DNA of 64,000 bases from Clitopilus passeckerianus (Eukaryota; Basidiomycota; Agaricomycetes; Agaricales; Entolomataceae): NCBI GenBank assembly GCA_944990035.1, contig CALYLX010000140.1, positions 62,001 to 126,000 of the forward strand, given 5' to 3'. A model generated the notes under the pieces. It made no database searches. It saw only the letters and a list, made by a program, of their open reading frames with translations, and was not told where the DNA came from. Shown here piece after piece: positions 58,452 through 64,000 of this stretch. Every line of letters begins with the position of its first letter. Position 1 is the stretch's first letter. The position numbers were made by a program, and so were the translations under genes.

Positions 58452-61400
58452 ATGGACGGTATAACCACTTCTACTTCGCACTCTCGGAACCCGAAAGGAA
58501 TGGACTCAGCCAAGACGGACGACGACGGAGCTAGCGTCAACACCACCTGGACTGCTTTGACTTCCTTTCACAAGGATATGACCCGAGACGAGCCTACTAC
58601 GGATCTTAGACCCCATTCAAAGAAGACACATCCTCAAAGAGCCTTACCCGTCGTCAGCCTTCCGGATGGTAGCGAGCACAGGAGGAAAGACAAAGGAAAG
58701 GCCATCGATCGAGGGCACCATTCTCATTCTCATGGCTACCACCGTGACACACATGCCTCTACCTCCTCTCAAAACGACACTCATCCCCACATGCACACGC
58801 ACGGACAAGAAACTTCCACCCAAGACCTCACAACCCTCCTCACAGAACTAGACACCCTCAAAAAAGAGCTCCACGAGCAGAAGAAATCAACAAAGCGGTA
58901 CTTTCGCAAAGCCGAGGAAGCCAAGCGCGAGACCAAGGAACTCAAAGAATCCCGGGACTCTGAAATCCGCAGCAAAGAAGCTCTCAGTTCTGAGCTCCAA
59001 GGACTGAGAGGAGAATTGGAAGGACGGGTGAAGGAGGTGGAGAGGTTGGAAGGAGAAGTTGGGGAGATGAGAGTGGGGAAGGAGCGGGTAGGGGTGGAGG
59101 TGGGGAGGTTGAGTGAGGTGTGTTTGATATTTCACTATTACTCGAATGTATATTGATTTCATGCATGAAGCTCATTTCGTCGATTGAGCAAAGCCTTCAA
59201 TGTCAAATCTGCCTCGACATGTTATGTGAACCTTATACGTGCGTGTTTCCCTCCCCTTTCCCTCTCTCTCCACTCAACCAACTAACCAATCCCTTCTCTT
59301 CCCTTTCCTTCGCGTAGCCTCGCACCATGCGGCCACACCCTCTGCCTCACCTGCCTCCAATCCTGGTTCCGCAAAGCCCCCTCCGCATCCGACACCTCCC
59401 TCTCCCTCTCCTCCTCCACCTCCGCCTCCTCCAACGAAGAAGATTCAGAATACAACACGGACGATCCCGACCAAGACCAGGACCGGGGCTTGCCTAGGTA
59501 TAATCTCAACCACCTCCTGCGTAATGATATTGCTGGGACTACCTCCGCCGACACCAACATCAACACCACCTCCCCGAGCAATGTTGCCGAATCCAGCCCA
59601 CCCTCCTTCCCCAACATCCCCAACATGCCCATCACAACCGCCACCGCCGCGATGATCAGAGAGGCGGAGGAGAGCAGCCGTACGATCGCACAGTACCAAG
59701 ATACCCAAGACGAGCTCCAACGCCAAGCGAGACGAGAGAGAAGACGAGAGAGGCGGCAGGAGAGGTTGGATAGGAAGGTGTTGAGGAGGAGGAAAACCTG
59801 TCCGTGTTGTCGAGCTGTGGTGGTGCGGAGGCCGGTGTTGGCGAGGGTTGTTAGGGAGGTTGGGGAGAAGGTGCAGGCCGCGAATGGGGGTGGTGCGACG
59901 ACGATGACGGTCACTGCGGCTTCTTCTGCACCTATACCTGCAACGACGCCTCCAGCAGATCCATGGAAAGGCATATTCCCACCCGATTCCACACACGCCT
60001 CACGTCCTGCTACGTCCCTATCCTATGGCGGATTCGGGTTTTACTCTGATTCTGGTTCTGAATCTGACGAGGATGAGGATGAGGTGGTGGGTGGGGGTGG
60101 GTTATTCTCGGATGAAGATGATGACGAAGACGAAGAAGATGAGGATGAGGATGGGGGGAACGCCGAATTTGAGGTACGGACGACGTGGGCGGAGTTGGAT
60201 GTTAGTAGTAGTGATGAGGAGGAAGAAGATGGGATCGTCGCTTTTGGACAGAGTGATTCGGAACCTGAAGGCGGTCCTTCCAATTCCAATTCCAACCTCG
60301 GTCGGAATGGGACTGGGGCCCATACGAACTCTTCGTTTAACGGGAGAGGAAGAGGAGGTGATATGACGAGGAGGGGGAGAGGGCTTACACGGACAGGCGG
60401 TGGAACAGCTACCCGAGAAGGCAGAGGAGGCAGTCGTGCACGCAGACTCTCCAACCCCTCTCCAGATCTGGGTCTACCCCTCGCATCGTGGGGTGCTTCG
60501 GAGGTGCCCGGCTGGTTTGGGCCTGAATCCGCTTCTGGGAGTGGGGATGAATCTGAATCCGGCATCCGGCATGGGGGTGTGGACTCAGATGGCGATATTG
60601 CGATGTTGATGGCTAGTAGGGAGGAGGACACTCGAGACCGAGACTTGGATTTGGCTCCCCCGATCCCTGGTGGTTTGCCATTCCCTGGTACCAATGCTGG
60701 TTTTCCGCATGCCGATCGCGGCGGACCGTCGTTCCAACCTCCTCCCCCTCCGCCATACGCCCCACCTAGTCCTCGATATTCAACCCCAACCAATGTCAAC
60801 TCCAATCCGAATACGCATTCAGGCCACTCAACTAGTCACGCCAATTCACACAACGACTTGACGCACAACGACAGAAGAACTCGCCCCGGGACCTCTCACG
60901 CGGAATCAGCCGTAGAGAACCTCAGTCTCGACATGCAAAACCTCAACCTGGATCTAACCTCTCCCTCCCCACGCACGCCGTCGTGGTTCTACTCTATGAG
61001 ATGGACGAGGAGCGTGAGCGTGTCCCTCCCCGCACCGTGGAATGTTGCTGCGAGTGCTGCTGCGACTGCCGCGGCGGGTGTGAGGTTGCCTAGTTTTGGG
61101 TTGGGGCTGGGATCGTCTGGTGCTGGTGAGGAGGGTGGGAGGAGCGGAAGCAGGGGTAGACGGCATAGAGGGAGAGAAAGGAGGATAACGACAACCACGA
61201 GAAGGAGGACGATTGGGGGTGCGGTTACGGAGAGTGGAAGCGAGAGTAACGGGAGTCAGAGTCGTAGTCGCAGTGGGAGTGATTCGGATAGGGAGGTGCT
61301 TGGTGGGAGGGTTGGGTTGGCTAGAGTTAGGGCGGGGATGGGTAGAGCTCAGGGTAGAGCTCGAGGTGGTGGAACCGGAAGAAGAGTCTCAGAGCCTCTG

Positions 61401-61697
61401 ACTCTCTATATGAACACCCGGGCGATGGAGAGGGGTACCATAGGGCACAGGAGGGAGTGGACCGGGAGTGAGTTGGACAATACGGACGAGGATGAGGATG
61501 AAGACGACGAGAGGGGATATCAGAGTTTTGAGGAGGAGGAGGAGGAGGAGGAGGAGGAGGAGGACGGCCATGTGGATGAGGATGAGGAGACGGAGGAACG
61601 GTACGAACATGGGACAACTGGAAGAAATGGAGATAGAGATGGGAGACGGGGCGTTGGGGGTGGCGGGAGGAGATTTGCGGATATGATGAGGAGGTGA
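58452..61697 (+). CDS. RING-finger protein with a split RING and long acidic tail
   Basis: Probable E3 ubiquitin ligase. From ATG 58452-58454: a His/Ser-rich N-terminus (HHSHSHGYHRDTH), a strong coiled coil (LLTELDTLKKELHEQKKSTK, KEVERLEGEVGEMRVGKERV), then the RING start LQCQICLDMLCEPYT and, after an intron, LAPCGHTLCLTCLQSWF. The last zinc pair, CPCCR, comes only about 140 residues later (near 59797), after Ser/Thr-rich, acidic and Arg-rich sequence (ARRERRRERRQERLDRK). The long C-terminal half is low complexity: acidic runs, RG-rich segments, and a poly-Glu tract near 61530-61560. Two introns (about 59118-59168 and 59240-59318) keep phase. The RING-plus-coiled-coil layout recalls chromatin-linked fungal E3s, but I make no firm assignment. 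Confidence 0.78.
61531..61563 (+). repeat. GAG trinucleotide tract coding for poly-Glu
   Basis: About eleven GAG repeats in the last exon of the RING gene give a run of Glu. Such tracts vary in length by slippage. Confidence 0.8.
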
Positions 61698-62291
61698 GGT
61701 TTTCGTGTCATTGCGAGTGTATCAAACTAACTAAGGTGGTGGCAGGAGGCTTTCTTGAACTATGCAGAGTGCCGTTCAGATGTGTCGACTCTTCGTCTCC
61801 TCGTCAAGCTTTTCTATGTTGTGTTGTTGTTTCTTCCACCGATTACTAGTCATTCCCCTCTTTGTCTGTACTGCTTATGCGTCCCGGACGGTAACTATGA
61901 TAGATTTTGGGATGTGTTATACGCAGGCGTATAGTGTTGGACTTTACTAAAAGCTCTGTATAATTTGATGATTAGATAGCATACAGACTGCTAGTTGAAA
62001 TTGGACGGTCTCAGGTTTCACGAAAATTTTGTTCAAAAAAATTCTGTTCAATGTGTTGAGGTTATACCATGTGAGGGTGTGCAATGTACAGTGGCACTGG
62101 AGTAGACCTTGGTGTTACCACGATGCTTGATGCCTTCGTGGGCAGATCGAATATTTACAGACATTTGCATTTGTTGGAATTTGCATTCACTGAACCAGTA
62201 AAGGATCACACAAAACTACTAATAGTAATTTCGCCGCTACATATAATGAATTATTGAAAGTAACAAATCCTGATTCCGCGAACCACCCAAC
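61698..62291. other. intergenic between convergent genes
   Basis: No supported gene. Confidence 0.4.
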
Positions 62292-62884
62292 TCAAGGACC
62301 ACGCTCAGGTGTTCCCTGGATATCCCAAGTCTTCGTCAATCCAGCATAATCCAACTTCAACCCCGGCTGAACCTTCTTATCTTCCTTCTTATAACACTTT
62401 CCTCCAACCTTCAACCTATCCAACTCACCCTGCCTAATCCCCATCTGCCAGGGCTTCCGATCCTGGCTAAAAGGCAACTCAGCCGCAGTGTGAGATGCGA
62501 AAAGCATCGCCCCAGGATATAACTTGTCCATTTTGTTCCCTGGGTTGGAAACCCAGGTTTTGGGGATGAGGGACCATGCTTTCTCGTCTGCAGTGATTTG
62601 ACAGACATGTGTGCCGGTGATGGCGAATTGTTGAGCGAGGTCGGTGCTTTTCAAATAAGGGGGGAGAAAAAAGTCAGCGTAAGAAGACATTCTTGATTGA
62701 AGCACGACCTACGTCGGCGATGTAGAACACTTGTCCAAGCTCGCCACCACTGCTAACGACGAGTTTGATTTTGTCCGAGGATGACACGGCTTGCTCGTCC
62801 CTCAAGTTCTGGGATTGGGTTGGCGGCGACGAAGGTGCAAGTAGCGAGGGCGAGGAGGAGAGTGGTACACGTAGAGAGCAACAT
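62292..62884 (-). pseudogene. small secreted protein, broken copy B
   Basis: Inverted paralogue of 55713-56345. ATG 62882-62884 gives a comparable signal peptide (TLLLALATCTFVAANPIPE) and the shared ASRVILG. About 20 bases present in copy A right after VILG are then missing, which throws the frame off and meets a stop (RR-stop). The following SSGGELGQVFYIAD is readable only in another frame. The intron acceptor is also altered: the sequence reads TTTGAAAAGC where copy A has CCACAGAGC, so the AG at the matching position is gone. The last exon is otherwise well kept (STDLAQQFAITGTHVCQI, KMDKLYPGAMLFASHTAA, PWQMGIRQGELDRLK), stop TGA 62292-62294. Confidence 0.7.
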
Positions 62885-63838
62885 GATCTTGAACGATGGA
62901 GAATAGGTTTGGACGCTGGGAATCACAAGTGGGCGGAGTCAACTCGAATAGGCTGAGCCTGGTTCTGCTGCCTCAAAGCAAGCAACCTTAAATACGCAGA
63001 CCGTGGCTTCGGTACGCATTAGGTGTAGCCTGACACATGGATTCGAAGGCATGGACGCTGCTACGTGACCCGCAGTCGAAAGCATGGGTAAGGCGTAGCT
63101 TGAGGTAGCCAACGTTCAATAAAGAAGGCCTTCATGAAGCGTATCGCCCAATGATCTTTCGCCCAGCGGTTTCGGGGACACCTTCGTCGAGAACAATGGT
63201 CAAACAGGAAGGCAAATATGGTCCAATGACCCGTACGAAGGCGTTTGGAGGCGAGAATAGCCCCGAAGAAGCTGGGACCCGAAGCAAAGGAGTGGCGGGT
63301 TCAATGTTCGACGATGTTTGTTTGGGTCCATGGAAGCATCCGAGGACAAGTTGGATACTTTGCCAACCAATCGTAGTGTAACTAAGGCTTGAGTAATCAA
63401 TAAATAATAGTACAGGCATTTTGTTCGCATTAGTTTTGGAGATCCTAACAGGGGCCGTACATCAACAGTATATAAAATCGTACCGCACCTTCCCCCTTCC
63501 GTCAAAACGCACCACTCTTGAAGCTTGACAGCTCCTGAGCTGCTTGATGGATGGTGTCATCCATGATTCAAGAGGTGCCTCTAGCCATTCTTCAAAAACG
63601 TAGTAGATAGAAGGATGAAAGTAAGTAATTAATTAATCACCCCGCCGTGGATGGTATACAATATGGCCTTATTTGTCTCCACAGGGCCGTGAGAGGACGA
63701 CTCGGAAGGTTAATCCTACGGCTAAAAAAAAACCTTTAACGACCAAGAAAATCTCATGCATGCCTTCAAGTTCATTCTGTTCTGTATAATATTCTATTGT
63801 TCAGGGATATAACGAAGAAAAAGAGGCAAAATCGAAGT
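62885..63838. other. intergenic, includes inverted copy of the 55.2-55.7 kb flank
   Basis: The part 63160-63323 resembles the reverse complement of 55281-55400. The rest, including an A run near 63724, holds no supported gene. Confidence 0.45.
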
Positions 63839-63925
63839 AGCCCATCGCGAGGGTCGAACTCGCAGCCTTCAGATGCCCTCCTCGATGTAAGAGTCTGACG
63901 CTCTATCCGATTGAGCTAGGCGGGC
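63839..63925 (-). tRNA. tRNA-Lys(CTT) with a short intron
   Basis: On the minus strand the molecule starts GCCCGCC, has a D arm (TAGCTCAATCGGATAGAGCG), an anticodon stem TCAGA/TCTGA, anticodon CTT in loop CT-CTT-A, and a roughly 13-nt intron between positions 37 and 38. A T arm with TTCGACC between GCGAG and CTCGC follows, and an acceptor 3' strand GATGGGC plus discriminator T. Eukaryotic tRNA introns sit exactly there. The acceptor stem has one G-T and one C-A non-pair, so function is likely but not certain. Confidence 0.82.
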
Positions 63926-64000
63926 TTCGGCAACGAGTCGCCGAGGCCGAGTGCGGACTGCGCCACGGTTCAAACTTGGCCTCCGTAGCGTAGCCATTGC
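63926..64000. other. window edge, nothing supported
   Basis: Too short to assign; no tRNA or motif seen. Confidence 0.3.

Noticed and set aside
59282..60805. Long minus frames opposite the RING gene
   Set aside because: They are low-complexity mirror images of the Ser/Glu-rich coding strand.

Overview
This window looks like nuclear DNA from a filamentous basidiomycete, most likely a mushroom-forming Agaricomycete. Genes are split by many short introns (about 40-60 nt, GT...AG), both strands are used, genes are separated by a few hundred bases to about 3 kb, and the identifiable proteins are fungal: the Tul1/Dsc1 ligase, Nnf1, an Ime2-type kinase, Nup85, a GPI-anchored aspartic protease and a sedolisin. 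The supplied reading frames often begin at GTG or TTG, so starts were re-chosen at ATG. All exon joins were read by eye.

Layout. 0.4-1.3 kb: an unrecognised, apparently decaying gene (+). 1.9-4.9 kb: TUL1/DSC1 membrane ubiquitin ligase (-). 5-6.4 kb: no firm gene, but a degenerate tandem repeat. 6.5-7.7 kb: acidic-repeat protein (-). 8.7-9.5 kb: kinetochore subunit NNF1 (+). 10.2-12.5 kb: secreted GH13 alpha-amylase (+). 12.6-14.5 kb: nuclear-looking coiled-coil protein (+). 14.7-16.0 kb: disabled short-chain dehydrogenase (-). 16-19 kb: gene-poor, with a 0.58-kb foldback inverted repeat. 19.1-19.7 kb: small unknown gene (-). 20.35-21.7 kb: IME2/MAK-type kinase (-). 22.3-24.6 kb: secreted S53 sedolisin (+). 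24.9-28.3 kb: tandem pair of unknown seven-helix membrane proteins (-), the second broken. 29-30.4 kb: METTL21-type methyltransferase (-). 30.6-31.0 kb: small coiled-coil gene (+). 31.6-33.2 kb: mitochondrial rhomboid PCP1/PARL (-). 33.4-34.6 kb: RKM5-like methyltransferase (+). 34.8-35.5 kb: divergent histone H3 variant (+). 35.6-37.4 kb: GPI-anchored aspartic protease (-). 38.5-39.8 kb: divergent canonical H3/H4 pair. 40.1-41.4 kb: F-box-like protein (+). 42.1-44.9 kb: F-BAR/RhoGAP protein (-). 44.9-47.7 kb: gene-poor. 47.7-50.4 kb: NUP85 (-). 50.4-55.7 kb: gene-poor, with inverted repeats and a nonsense-riddled pseudogene. 55.7-62.9 kb: two inverted copies of a small secreted protein gene flanking ARG1 (-) and a RING-finger gene (+). 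63.8-63.9 kb: intron-containing tRNA-Lys (-).

How the genes work together. The window mixes housekeeping genes with secreted hydrolases (amylase, sedolisin, aspartic protease) suited to a saprotroph. Chromatin and nuclear functions are well represented: H3, H4, the H3 variant, Nnf1, Nup85 and lysine methyltransferases. Only the H3-H4 divergent pair is an obvious co-regulated unit.

Most noteworthy: the divergent H3 variant, which keeps K4 and K14 but lacks K9 and carries a one-base frameshift; the inverted duplication of secreted-protein genes, one copy dead; the tandem seven-helix family; and several lesions that look like C-to-T transitions or homopolymer slips. I found no clear multi-gene novel system such as a biosynthetic cluster, CRISPR array or mobile island.
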